64,000 bases of DNA from Opitutaceae bacterium (GTDB taxonomy: Bacteria > Verrucomicrobiota > Verrucomicrobiia > Opitutales > Opitutaceae): contig JAIXQE010000069.1 in assembly GCA_027485815.1 (NCBI GenBank), positions 1-64,000 on the forward strand, given 5' to 3'. The notes under the pieces were generated by a model that saw only the letters and a list, made by a program, of their open reading frames with translations, was not told the DNA's origin and ran no database searches. How positions within the stretch are numbered: the first letter of the stretch is position 1; every line of letters begins with the position of its first letter. A program made the translations under genes and the position numbers. This document shows, one piece after another, positions 1 through 9,811 of the stretch.

Positions 1-1874
<1,874 letters not shown>

Positions 1875-1894
1875 ACCGTCGGCTTAGTCCGAAT

Positions 1895-1930
1895 AAAAAA
1901 GCCCCGTCTCAGGACGGGGCTTTTGATTTT
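1895..1930. terminator. Bidirectional intrinsic terminator between katG and the convergent gene
   Basis: A perfect 8-bp stem, GCCCCGTC/GACGGGGC, with a TCAG loop. It has an A-tract on the left and a T-rich tract on the right, so it can end katG on the plus strand and the membrane coiled-coil gene on the minus strand. Confidence 0.92.
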
Positions 1931-1967
1931 GGAGGGGCATCCTTTGGACTGCCCCTCCGGGCAACGT

Positions 1968-2879
1968 TCAGGGCTTGGCGGGCCGGGTCGGCGCGCTGAG
2001 CGGCGGACCGGCGGGGGCGGGCGGCGTGGCGGCGGGGGCCGCGGCCTGCAAGGCGCTGAGCTTCCGATCGATCTCGGCCATCTTGGAGACGAGGGTCTCC
2101 TCGACCTTCTTGCGGTCGCTGCTGCTGACGATGCTCAGGCTCGCGGCATCCTTGACCACGTTGGCGGGCAGGCTGAGCAGGCGCGTGATGATGCCCTGGT
2201 CCTTGAACGAACTCAGGTAGAGCGCCGTGATTTCGTGCGACAGCTTGAGGGCGTCCTGCGCGACCGCCTGCGTCTGCTGGAGGTTGTTGTTCAGCTGCTG
2301 GTTCTTCGCCAGCTCGGCCGTGAGCACGGAGCCGATCTGCTCGGAGACGCGCTCGCTGTAGCGGTTGATCGAGTCGCGGGTCAGGTTCTGGTCGCGCGCC
2401 ATCTCCGCCAGGATGGGCTGGATGCGCTCGGCCATCCGGCCGGAAACCTTGTCGACCTGCTCGGTCTGCTGGCGCTCGGCCTCTTCCGGGGACTTCGGGA
2501 GCGGGTTGAAGGGCATCACCTTCTTGGCGATGGCCTCCGCGAGCGCGTTCATCCGGTCGGTGTTCAACTTCTGGATCTCCTCGTCGGTGCGGAACATGTC
2601 GGCCTCGCGCTTGGCCACCGCGTCCCGCAGCAGCTTGTTGGTGGTCTCGATCTGCCGGCGGTTTTCCTCGGAGGCGGCCTTCAACGCGTCGTTGGCTTCG
2701 CGCAGCGGGGCCAGCTCGGCCTGCTGCTTGAGGGCCATCTGGGCGACGGTCTGCTGATGCAGCCAAAAGGCGGCGCCGATGACGAGGAGGGCGGTCAGGA
2801 TGATCGCCGGGATCTGTTCAGTGAATTTCTGCCACATATTCGAGGACGGTTGAGGTTCGGGAAGGGGATCGGTGTTCAT
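1968..2879 (-). CDS. Single-pass membrane coiled-coil protein of unknown function
   Basis: I do not recognise a named family. The 303-residue product starts with a short Pro/Ser-rich segment, then one hydrophobic helix (about residues 23-45, 'IPAIILTALLVIGAAFWL'), then a long charged, Gln/Glu/Lys-rich helical region of about 200 residues that looks like coiled coil ('LREANDALKAASEENRRQIETTNKLL'), and an Ala/Pro-rich tail. There is no cleavable signal peptide, so the helix probably anchors it in the inner membrane. The topology would fit a scaffold, cell-envelope or chromosome-associated role, but nothing shows which. Its start lies 54 bp from the divergent small gene at 2934, and it shares a terminator with katG. 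Confidence 0.75.
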   Translation of the reverse strand: MNTDPLPEPQPSSNMWQKFTEQIPAIILTALLVIGAAFWLHQQTVAQMALKQQAELAPLREANDALKAASEENRRQIETTNKLLRDAVAKREADMFRTDEEIQKLNTDRMNALAEAIAKKVMPFNPLPKSPEEAERQQTEQVDKVSGRMAERIQPILAEMARDQNLTRDSINRYSERVSEQIGSVLTAELAKNQQLNNNLQQTQAVAQDALKLSHEITALYLSSFKDQGIITRLLSLPANVVKDAASLSIVSSSDRKKVEETLVSKMAEIDRKLSALQAAAPAATPPAPAGPPLSAPTRPAKP

Positions 2880-2933
2880 CGCAGCGGGTGTTTTCCGGTT
2901 GTTTCAGCGGCCATCGGGGCCACGGTGGCGGCG

Positions 2934-3239
2934 ATGAGCCTCAACCGGAGCGAACAGCTGCTTTTTGATCATCTGCAAGCGCATAAGGAGGAAAGACAGC
3001 ACTGGCAGGGAAAGTTGCAGGCCGAGTCAGGAAAAATTTCCGATCCGCACGCGCGCGCCGCACGGCTGGACGCCGAGCTGCGGCGGTACGCCGCGGAACG
3101 CGCCACCCTGCGCCCGGGTGAGTTCCAACTTTCTCCGGGGCAGTCGCTTGGGAAGGTCAGTATGCGTAATTTGGCGGAATTATTGCTGCGGTTGTGGGGA
3201 TCCTCCGTGGCCCCGCGCCGTCCGCCGGCCGAAAATTGA
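2934..3239 (+). CDS. Small hypothetical protein (101 aa)
   Basis: The real gene is the 3' end of a track ORF that otherwise overlaps the opposite-strand membrane gene. I start it at the ATG giving MSLNRSEQLLFDHL, because upstream codons sit in or near the divergent gene. The product is 101 residues, highly charged and probably helical, with no signal peptide, no Cys and a basic Pro-rich C-terminus. I recognise no domain. It is followed by two stem-loops with T-tracts, which supports a genuine short transcription unit. An alternative is a longer product from a GTG or ATG further upstream, but there is little room before the divergent start. Confidence 0.5.
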   Translation: MSLNRSEQLLFDHLQAHKEERQHWQGKLQAESGKISDPHARAARLDAELRRYAAERATLRPGEFQLSPGQSLGKVSMRNLAELLLRLWGSSVAPRRPPAEN

Positions 3240-3304
3240 GGAAAAAATGCGTCCGCCACTGGAACTCCGGCCGTAAAGAGAGTACCAAGTCTGGCGCAAG
3301 ACTT

Positions 3305-3331
3305 CCTCCTCCGCCTAGCGGGGGAGGTTTT
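3305..3331 (+). terminator. Intrinsic terminator of the small plus-strand gene
   Basis: A 10-bp stem, CCTCCTCCGC/GCGGGGGAGG, with one G-T wobble, a CTA loop and a following TTTT. It lies 65 bp after the stop of the 101-aa gene. Confidence 0.7.
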
Positions 3332-3351
3332 GGGGTAAGTAAGAAAGCAAT

Positions 3352-3393
3352 GGGCGGACCGCTTAGGGGTAGGCGGTCCGCCCTCTTTCTTTT
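3352..3393. terminator. Bidirectional terminator between small gene and cysI
   Basis: A perfect 11-bp stem, GGGCGGACCGC/GCGGTCCGCCC, followed on the plus side by TCTTTCTTTT. The other flank, AAGAAAGCAA, reads as T-rich on the minus strand. It should stop residual plus-strand transcription and terminate cysI, whose stop lies 42 bp away. Confidence 0.82.
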
Positions 3394-3434
3394 GTAGCGA
3401 AGGCCCCCCCCGCCGCGTGGGAATACGCGCCGCC

Positions 3435-5159
3435 TCAGCGTGCGGCCTTCGCCTCGTGGAAGTCCTGTGGACGGCCTGAGGGGGTCACGTAGCCGGCCCG
3501 CACGGTGAAGTCGCCGAAACGCTCCCCGGGGGTGCGTTCAGCCGCGTAACGGCGGATGATCGGACCGAGCAGCCCCAGCAAGTCGGTTTCCGGAACGTTG
3601 GCCCGGTAGAGGGCGTTCATCCGGGTGCCGTCGAAGGCCGCGCCGAGGTACAGGTTGTACTTGCCGGGCGACTTGCCGACCAGGCCGATCTCCGCGAGGA
3701 AGGGTCGCCCACAGCCGTTCGGGCAACCGGTGATGCGGAGGGTGACGGCGTCCCGCGACAGTCCGGCGGCGGCGAACTCCTGCTCGAGCAGGCTGACCAA
3801 TTCCGGCAGGTAGCGCTCGCTCTCGGCCAACGCGAGGCCGCAGGTCGGGAGGGCCACGCAGGAGAGGGCGTTCAACCGCAGGCCGGAGGCGTCGTTGGCG
3901 GTGGCCAGGCCATGGCGGGCGAGCAGGGCCTCGATGCGCGGTCGATCCTCGGCCGCGACGTTCGCGATGATGAGGTTCTGGTTGGCGGTCAGCCGCAGGT
4001 CGCCCTTGTGGGCGAGGGCGATTTCCCGGAGGGCGGTCTTGAGGCGGTAACCGGGTTCGTCCTTCACGCGGCCGCTAAGGATGAACAGGGTGAAGTGGCT
4101 GCGACCGTCCTGACCGGCCACCCAACCGTACCGATCGCCGGTGTGCGTGAACTGCCAGGGTCGCGGCGCGCCCAAGCGCTCGCCAAGGCGGGCCTCCACC
4201 TGGGTGCGGAACCAATCGAGCCCGCGGTCGGCAATCGTGTACTTCAGGCGCGCGTGCTTGCGATCGGTGCGATCACCGAAGTCCCGCTGCACGGTCACCA
4301 CGTGCTCCGCCACCGCGACGGCCTGCTCGGGGGTGCAGAAGCCAAGGACGTCGCCGAGGCGGGGGAATGTCTCCAGCTGGTTGTGCGACATTCCGAGGCC
4401 GCCGCCGACCGTCACATTGAAGCCGGCCAGCTTGCCGTCTGCTCCCGTGATGGCGATGTAGCCGAGATCCTGGGAGAACACATCCACGTCGTTGCTCGGG
4501 GGGACGGCCACGCCGATCTTGAATTTCCGCGGCAGGTACGTGCGGCCGTAGATGGGTTCCGCTTCCGGTTCGCCCCCGCCGACCAGTTCCTCGCCGACCC
4601 ACAGCTCGTGGTAGGCGCGGGAGCGGGGCAGGAGATGCGCGCTGATCGCGTTGGCGACCTGGTAGACCTGCGCGTGGAGCCCCGACTGCTCCGGGTTGGG
4701 GTTGCACATCACGTTCCGGTTCACGTCGCCGCAGGCGGCGAGGGTATCGAGGAGGGCGCGGTTCATCCCGTTGATCGCCCGCCACAGGTCCCCCTTGACG
4801 ATGCCGTGGAATTGAAAGGCCTGGCGGGTCGTGAGCTTCAGCGTGCCGTTGGCGCGCTCGTCCGCGAGGGTGTCCAAGGCGAGCCACTGGGCGGGGGTGC
4901 AGACGCCGCCCGGGAGCCGCACGCGGGCCATGAAGGAGAAGGCCTTCTCGCGGCCCTCGCGGCGGCGGGCATTGCGCTGGTCGCGATCATCCTGGGCGTA
5001 AATGCCGTGGAACTTGGTGAGCTGGGCGCTCTCCTCCGTGATCCCGCCGGTCGAATGATCCGCAAGGTCGCGGAGGATGTTGCCGCGGAGAAAATTGCTC
5101 TCGGACTTCAGCTGTTCGTTCTTGTGCAGCGGGGCGGAGGGGGCGGACGGAGTGCTCAT
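3435..5159 (-). CDS. cysI: Sulfite reductase hemoprotein (beta) subunit
   Basis: Catalytic siroheme and [4Fe-4S] subunit that reduces sulfite to sulfide in six one-electron pairs' worth of transfer. At 574 residues it matches E. coli CysI in length. The cluster and siroheme cysteines are present at positions 434, 440, 479 and 483 ('CVALPTC', 'TGCPNGCG'), the same numbering as E. coli. The C-terminal signature 'GERFGDFTVRAGYV' is also CysI-like. It is the last gene of cobA-sirB-cysI, so its siroheme cofactor genes are co-transcribed. No CysJ flavoprotein is adjacent, so the electron donor (NADPH-CysJ elsewhere, or ferredoxin) is not determined here. A related nitrite reductase role is less likely given the sulfate-activation genes opposite. 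Confidence 0.95.
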   Translation of the reverse strand: MSTPSAPSAPLHKNEQLKSESNFLRGNILRDLADHSTGGITEESAQLTKFHGIYAQDDRDQRNARRREGREKAFSFMARVRLPGGVCTPAQWLALDTLADERANGTLKLTTRQAFQFHGIVKGDLWRAINGMNRALLDTLAACGDVNRNVMCNPNPEQSGLHAQVYQVANAISAHLLPRSRAYHELWVGEELVGGGEPEAEPIYGRTYLPRKFKIGVAVPPSNDVDVFSQDLGYIAITGADGKLAGFNVTVGGGLGMSHNQLETFPRLGDVLGFCTPEQAVAVAEHVVTVQRDFGDRTDRKHARLKYTIADRGLDWFRTQVEARLGERLGAPRPWQFTHTGDRYGWVAGQDGRSHFTLFILSGRVKDEPGYRLKTALREIALAHKGDLRLTANQNLIIANVAAEDRPRIEALLARHGLATANDASGLRLNALSCVALPTCGLALAESERYLPELVSLLEQEFAAAGLSRDAVTLRITGCPNGCGRPFLAEIGLVGKSPGKYNLYLGAAFDGTRMNALYRANVPETDLLGLLGPIIRRYAAERTPGERFGDFTVRAGYVTPSGRPQDFHEAKAAR

Positions 5160-5167
5160 GGGCGGTT

Positions 5168-5944
5168 TCAGGAAAGGGAGGAAGGGGAGGGCGGGGGAAG
5201 GGTGGCGGCCAGCGCGGCGAGCGCGAGGGGGTGCGTGCCGATCAGGTCAGTGCAGCGCGTGCGGGCCGGGGAGGCGGCGCAGATTTCCGCAATATCACCG
5301 CCCGGCCCCGCGTGCCGGCCGGGAGAGAGAAACAGCAGCGCCACGACGACGTCGCGGCCCACGTGCGCCGGCTGGGCGAGGACCTCGGCCAACAGCGGGG
5401 GATGCTCCCCCTCCATCGAGGACGCCAAGGGGGGCGGAAAATCCGGGCCCAGTTCCCTCGCTACCTCCGCGGCCAAGCGGTCCCGCAAGGCCGCCGAGGC
5501 CGGGGACGGCCCACCATGGTCGACCAGCACCACGGGTGGCGCAACGAGGTTCGCGGCGAGCGCCGCTTCGCGCACCCGGGCGGCCACGATCCGCGGAATC
5601 ACGCCCAAGTCGGCCAAGCCGGGTCCAAAGTTGAAGGTGAACGGGCCGAGCTCCGCCTGCAGTTGCTCGAGGTCGCGCCGCAAGGCGGAGCCGATCGCCC
5701 CCTGCGGACTGATGAAGAAGGGAACGATCTGGAAGTCACGCCGGCCGCGGGCGATTTGCTGCCGGATGAAGGGGCCGAGTGTGTCGGCCAGCCGCCCCTC
5801 CAGGCGCTCCGCGGGAATGCGGTCGCTGTGCTTCCAGGAAACCGGCGCCACCGCTTGGCCCGCCGCCGCCTCGAGCGCGGCGGCCACCCGGCGCAGGTTC
5901 AACGTGGCGGCGGGTTCCAGGGAACCGTTGTCCACCAGCAGCAT
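5168..5944 (-). CDS. sirB: Sirohydrochlorin chelatase, two-domain CbiX/SirB type
   Basis: Inserts metal into sirohydrochlorin; beside cysI and cobA the product is most likely siroheme, so a ferrochelatase. The start chosen is the ATG overlapping the cobA stop (TGATG), giving 258 residues; an ATG 30 bases upstream is possible. Two tandem CbiX-like halves are visible. The C-terminal half keeps both expected metal-binding histidines: His143 in 'VLVDHGGPSP' and His211 in 'FLSPGRHAGPGGD'. In the N-terminal half the aligned positions are Asn6 ('LLVDNGS') and Ala83 ('FISPQGAI'), so only the second site looks catalytic. The first half may be structural. A 'VPFF..P' core fold remains recognisable. Confidence 0.85.
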   Translation of the reverse strand: MLLVDNGSLEPAATLNLRRVAAALEAAAGQAVAPVSWKHSDRIPAERLEGRLADTLGPFIRQQIARGRRDFQIVPFFISPQGAIGSALRRDLEQLQAELGPFTFNFGPGLADLGVIPRIVAARVREAALAANLVAPPVVLVDHGGPSPASAALRDRLAAEVARELGPDFPPPLASSMEGEHPPLLAEVLAQPAHVGRDVVVALLFLSPGRHAGPGGDIAEICAASPARTRCTDLIGTHPLALAALAATLPPPSPSSLS

Positions 5945-6759
5945 CACGGGAGTGCGAGTTCCGCGGCGCTGCATTGCTGCAGCACGTCCGCCAGGCTGAC
6001 CACTTCGCCGATGATGACGATCGCCGGCGCCGTGAACCCGCCCTCTTCCGCCTCGCGGGCGATCCGGCCCAGGGAGGACGTCCAAAGTCGCTGCGCCGGC
6101 GTCGTGGCCGCCTGGACCACCGCGGCCGGGGTTTCCGCCGCAAGGCCCCCCGCCAGCAGGCGCCGGGTGATGGACTCGAGATTCTTCATCCCCATGTAGA
6201 CGCAAAGCGTCGCGCCGAGCCGGGCATACTCCTCCCAAGGTACCGCGGACTCCGCCTTCCCGGGCTCCTCGTGGCCCGTCAGGAAGATCACCCCGGAGGC
6301 AAGGCGCCGGTGCGTCAACGGAATGCCCGCCTCCGCGGCGGCGCCGAAGGCGGAGGTGACCCCGGGCACGATTGAGCACGGGATGCCCGCCGCGGCCAGG
6401 GCCTCCAGTTCCTCCCCGCCGCGCCCGAAGATGAACGGGTCTCCGCCCTTCAGCCGCACCACGTTCCGCCCTTGGCGGGCGAGGGCGACCAGCGTTTCCT
6501 CGATCCGATGCTGGGGGCAGCAGAATCCGCCCCCCTTCTTGCCGACAAAGACGCGCTCGGTGGTGGCGGGGATCAAGGCCAGGATTCCCTCCGCCACCAG
6601 GTGGTCGTGAACGACCACGTCAGCCTCCTGCAGCAACCGCAACGCCTTGAGGGTGAGAAGGTCCGGGTCGCCGGGTCCCGCGCCGACGAGGTGGACGCGT
6701 CCACGGGCGGGGCGGTCTGGAGCAAGCGAAGGGGCGGGCGGATTCACAGAGTGGCGCAA
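5944..6759 (-). CDS. cobA: Uroporphyrinogen-III C-methyltransferase (SUMT)
   Basis: Transfers two methyl groups from S-adenosylmethionine to uroporphyrinogen III to make precorrin-2, the entry to siroheme. The 271-residue product has the full SUMT set: 'VHLVGAGPGDPDLLTLKA' near the N-terminus, 'VRLKGGDPFIFGRGGEE' in the middle, and the 'VPGVTSAFGAAAEAGIPLTHR' SAM-binding region. It is single-domain, without the CysG N-terminal dehydrogenase/chelatase. The chelatase is the next gene, but precorrin-2 dehydrogenase must be encoded elsewhere. First gene of the minus operon; its start faces cysH across a short AT-rich region. Confidence 0.95.
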   Translation of the reverse strand: MRHSVNPPAPSLAPDRPARGRVHLVGAGPGDPDLLTLKALRLLQEADVVVHDHLVAEGILALIPATTERVFVGKKGGGFCCPQHRIEETLVALARQGRNVVRLKGGDPFIFGRGGEELEALAAAGIPCSIVPGVTSAFGAAAEAGIPLTHRRLASGVIFLTGHEEPGKAESAVPWEEYARLGATLCVYMGMKNLESITRRLLAGGLAAETPAAVVQAATTPAQRLWTSSLGRIAREAEEGGFTAPAIVIIGEVVSLADVLQQCSAAELALP

Positions 6760-6796
6760 CGGGTTGCAGGAAAGGAAGTCGGACGATTGCGGGAAG

Positions 6797-6842
6797 CTTA
6801 AAGGATTAAAGCAGATAAAATGACTAAAGTACTAATATTTCG
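6797..6842. promoter_or_regulatory. AT-rich divergent control region of the two sulfur operons
   Basis: Between cobA (minus) and cysH (plus) lies a 46-base AT-rich island in otherwise GC-rich sequence, with TAAAGGATTAAAG, a TAATAT-like -10 candidate and a central AGTACT palindrome. It must carry both promoters and is the natural place for a sulfur-responsive operator. I cannot define an operator from one copy. Confidence 0.5.
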
Positions 6843-6887
6843 CTTTACCCGGGTGCCAGGGCGCGCCTTTGCTCCTCGCTTCACGCG

Positions 6888-7544
6888 ATGAACCCGTCCG
6901 ATTTGGAACGCTGGAACCAGGAACTCCGCTCGCAAACCCCGAGCGACATTGTGCGCTGGGCGCTGGCCCGGGCGGAAGGCCGGGCGTTGGTGTCGACCAA
7001 CTTTCGCCCCTACGAGGCCGCCCTGCTCCATCTGGTGGTCCGCGAACAGCCGGATCTTCCCGTGCTCTGGGTGGACCACGGCTACAATCGGCCGGCCACG
7101 TACCGGCACGCCGAGGACCTGCGCCTCCGTCTGAATCTCAATCTGAAGGCTTACCTGCCGCGGATGACGGCCGCGCACCGCGATGCGCTGCACGGCGCGG
7201 TGCCCACGCCCGAGGACGAACCCGGCCTGAAGCGCTTCAGCGCGGTGATGAAGCTGGAGCCCTTCCAGCGCGGAATGCGCGAATTGGCCCCGACCGTCTG
7301 GCTCACCGCCCTGCGCAAGGTGCAGAACCCCGGGCGCGCGGAACTCGACATCGTCTCGCGGGACGGGAATTTCGGCACGTTAAAGGTCAGCCCTTTCTTC
7401 CACGCCTCGGACGCCGAAATGGACGCCTACCTCGCGCGCCACGGATTGCCCAATGAATGGGATTACTTCGACCCGGCGAAGGCGGACGAGAAACGGGAGT
7501 GCGGGTTGCACGCGGCGTGGGGCCGCAACGCCGTTTCCGCCTGA
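6888..7544 (+). CDS. cysH: Phosphoadenylyl-sulfate reductase-like protein (CysH family)
   Basis: Reduces activated sulfate (PAPS or APS) to sulfite using thioredoxin. The 218-residue protein has the C-terminal catalytic motif KRECGLH with Cys205, and the family core 'WLTALRKVQNPGRAELDIV'. It lacks the CC...CxxC cysteines that bind the Fe-S cluster of APS reductases, which points to the PAPS type. It is shorter than E. coli CysH (244 residues): the usual WxxG-D-H region before the catalytic Cys is replaced by 'LPNEWDYFDPAKADE', and the nucleotide loop reads 'STNFRPYEAALLHL'. It is thus a divergent member. It heads cysH-cysD-cysN, 16 bp before cysD. Confidence 0.88.
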   Translation: MNPSDLERWNQELRSQTPSDIVRWALARAEGRALVSTNFRPYEAALLHLVVREQPDLPVLWVDHGYNRPATYRHAEDLRLRLNLNLKAYLPRMTAAHRDALHGAVPTPEDEPGLKRFSAVMKLEPFQRGMRELAPTVWLTALRKVQNPGRAELDIVSRDGNFGTLKVSPFFHASDAEMDAYLARHGLPNEWDYFDPAKADEKRECGLHAAWGRNAVSA

Positions 7545-7560
7545 GCCCAGGGCGCCGCTC

Positions 7561-8463
7561 ATGAACAGCTACCATCTGGACCACCTCCAACACCTCGAGA
7601 CGGAGGCCATCCACATCCTCCGCGAGGTGGCGGGAGAATTCGAACGGCCGGCCCTCCTGTTCTCCGGGGGCAAGGACTCGATCTGCCTCCTGCGGCTCGC
7701 GGAAAAGGCATTCCGGCCGGCGGAACTGCCGCTGCCCTTCCTGAACGTCGACACCGGGCACCATTTCCCGGAGTTGAACGAGTTCCGCGACCGCCGCGCG
7801 GCGGAGCTGGGGGCCCGCCTCATCGTGCGCACGGTGGAGGACGCCCTGGCGCGCGGGATCGCGCAGGCCGCGCCGGGGGAGGTCAGCCGCAACCGGCTCC
7901 AGATCCCGACGCTGCTGGCCGCCATCGAGGAGTTCCGCTTCGACTGCTGCATCGGCGGCGCGCGCCGCGACGAGGAGAAGGCCCGCGCCAAGGAACGCTT
8001 CTTCAGCTTTCGCGACGCGTTCGGCCAATGGGACCCGAAGAATCAGCGGCCGGAGATCTGGAACCTCTACAACGCCCGCCTGAACTCCGGGGAGAACATG
8101 CGGGTCTTCCCGCTCAGCAACTGGACCGAGATGGATGTGTGGGAATACATCCGCCGCGAGCGGCTGGAGGTGCCCTCGATCTACTTCAGCCACCGTCGCC
8201 GCTGCGTTCGCCGCGGCGGGCAATGGCTGCCGGCGAACGATCTGGTCCCACCCAAGCCCGGCGAGGAGGTGCGGGAACTCACGGTGCGGGTGCGCACCAT
8301 CGGGGACATCATCAGCACGGGTTGCGTGGAGTCCCCGGCGACCACCGTGGACGACATCATCGCGGAGATCGCGGCGGCGCGTGTCACCGAGCGCGGCTCG
8401 CGCGCGGACGATAAGGCCTCCGAGGCCGCGATGGAGGACCGCAAGAAGGCGGGCTATTTCTGA
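7561..8463 (+). CDS. cysD: Sulfate adenylyltransferase subunit 2
   Basis: Catalytic ATP-sulfurylase subunit that makes adenosine 5'-phosphosulfate from sulfate and ATP, with the CysN GTPase as partner. The start is the ATG giving MNSYHLDHLQHLE, the usual CysD N-terminus; the track's earlier ATG lies inside cysH. The product is 300 residues (E. coli 302). It has the PP-loop SGGKDS at 35-40, 'NVDTGHHFPE', 'GGARRDEEKARAKERF', 'FPLSNWTEMDVWEYI' and the C-terminal 'KKAGYF'. It is separated from cysN by one base, so translation is probably coupled. Confidence 0.97.
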   Translation: MNSYHLDHLQHLETEAIHILREVAGEFERPALLFSGGKDSICLLRLAEKAFRPAELPLPFLNVDTGHHFPELNEFRDRRAAELGARLIVRTVEDALARGIAQAAPGEVSRNRLQIPTLLAAIEEFRFDCCIGGARRDEEKARAKERFFSFRDAFGQWDPKNQRPEIWNLYNARLNSGENMRVFPLSNWTEMDVWEYIRRERLEVPSIYFSHRRRCVRRGGQWLPANDLVPPKPGEEVRELTVRVRTIGDIISTGCVESPATTVDDIIAEIAAARVTERGSRADDKASEAAMEDRKKAGYF

Positions 8464-8464
8464 G

Positions 8465-9799
8465 ATGCCGTCGATGAACGATTCCCCTTCCACTTCCGTG
8501 CCGGTCGACATCCTGCGCTTCAACACCTGCGGCAGCGTCGACGACGGCAAGTCCACCCTCATCGGCCGCCTCCTCTACGACTCGAAGTCGCTGATGGAGG
8601 ACCAGATTGAGGCCCTCGAGCGCTCCGCCGACATCACTGGCGGCGGGCAGATCAACCTGGCGAATCTCACCGATGGCCTCCGGGCCGAGCGCGAGCAGGG
8701 CATCACGATCGACGTGGCCTACCGCTACTTCGCGACCCCGCGGCGGAAGTTCATCATCGCCGACACCCCGGGACACGTGCAGTACACGCGGAACATGGTC
8801 ACGGGGGCCTCGACGGCCAACCTGTCCATCGTGCTGGTGGACGCCCGGGCTGGCGTGATCGAGCAAAGCCGCCGGCACACCGCAATCGCCTCCCTGCTGC
8901 GCATCCCGCACCTGGTGGTGGCGGTGAACAAGATGGATCTGGTCGGCTGGAGCGAGCAGCGCTTCCGGGAGATCCGGGCGCAGTTCGAGGAATTCCTGCC
9001 CCGCCTCGCGATCCAGGACGTGAAGTTCATTCCCCTGAGCGCGCTCAATGGCGACAACGTCGTCGAGCCGTCGCCGCACACCCCGTGGTATGTCGGCCCG
9101 ACCCTGCTGGGGCACCTCGAGACGGTGCACATCGCCAGCGACTGGAATCTCCGCGGCTTCCGCCTGCCCATCCAGTGGGTTAACCGGCCCAATGCGCCAA
9201 AGGATCCGGCCCTCCACGATTTCCGCGGCTTCAGCGGTCAGATCGCCGGCGGGGTGGTCCGCCGCGGGCAACGCGTGCTCGCCCTCCCGGCCGGCCTGCC
9301 CTCCACGGTGAAGCAGATCTGGACTTACGACGGCGCGGTGGAAGAGGCCTTCTGTCCACAGTCGGTGACGGTGGTGCTGGAGGATGACATCGACGTCAGC
9401 CGAGGTAGCATGCTCGTCGGATTGGAGGAGCGGCCCGGCTTTGGCACCGACCTCCGTGCCAACGTGTGCTGGATGCACGCGCGCCCGCTGCAAGCCGGGC
9501 GCAAGTACCTGCTCAAGCACACGAGCCACACGGTGCAGGCGGTGGTGACCGAGGTTGTCTCGCGGCTCGATATGGGCTCGCTCGAAGTCCAGCCGGCGCC
9601 GGCGCAACTGGCGATGAACGACATTGGAGAAATCCGGGTGCGCACCGCCCGGCCCCTGTTCCATGACGCCTATGGGGTCAACCGGCTCACGGGTTCGTTC
9701 ATTTTGATCGAACCGGGCACCAATGCCACGGTGGCGGCCGGGATGCTGCAGGCCTCCAGCGAGACTGTCCGGCCCGAGGGGGCCGAGTACCAGATCTGA
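8465..9799 (+). CDS. cysN: Sulfate adenylyltransferase subunit 1 (GTPase)
   Basis: EF-Tu-like GTPase that drives sulfate adenylation by CysD. I choose the ATG one base after the cysD stop (444 residues); an ATG nine bases on would also work. The GTPase motifs are GSVDDGKST at 23-31, 'DTPGH' and 'NKMD', with 'EREQGITIDVAYRYF' in switch I. Domains 2 and 3 follow. There is no fused APS kinase (CysC) domain at the C-terminus, which ends 'RPEGAEYQI'. No separate cysC is in the window, so PAPS synthesis would need a gene elsewhere. Confidence 0.97.
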   Translation: MPSMNDSPSTSVPVDILRFNTCGSVDDGKSTLIGRLLYDSKSLMEDQIEALERSADITGGGQINLANLTDGLRAEREQGITIDVAYRYFATPRRKFIIADTPGHVQYTRNMVTGASTANLSIVLVDARAGVIEQSRRHTAIASLLRIPHLVVAVNKMDLVGWSEQRFREIRAQFEEFLPRLAIQDVKFIPLSALNGDNVVEPSPHTPWYVGPTLLGHLETVHIASDWNLRGFRLPIQWVNRPNAPKDPALHDFRGFSGQIAGGVVRRGQRVLALPAGLPSTVKQIWTYDGAVEEAFCPQSVTVVLEDDIDVSRGSMLVGLEERPGFGTDLRANVCWMHARPLQAGRKYLLKHTSHTVQAVVTEVVSRLDMGSLEVQPAPAQLAMNDIGEIRVRTARPLFHDAYGVNRLTGSFILIEPGTNATVAAGMLQASSETVRPEGAEYQI

Positions 9800-9811
9800 A
9801 CCGGGCCCCCG

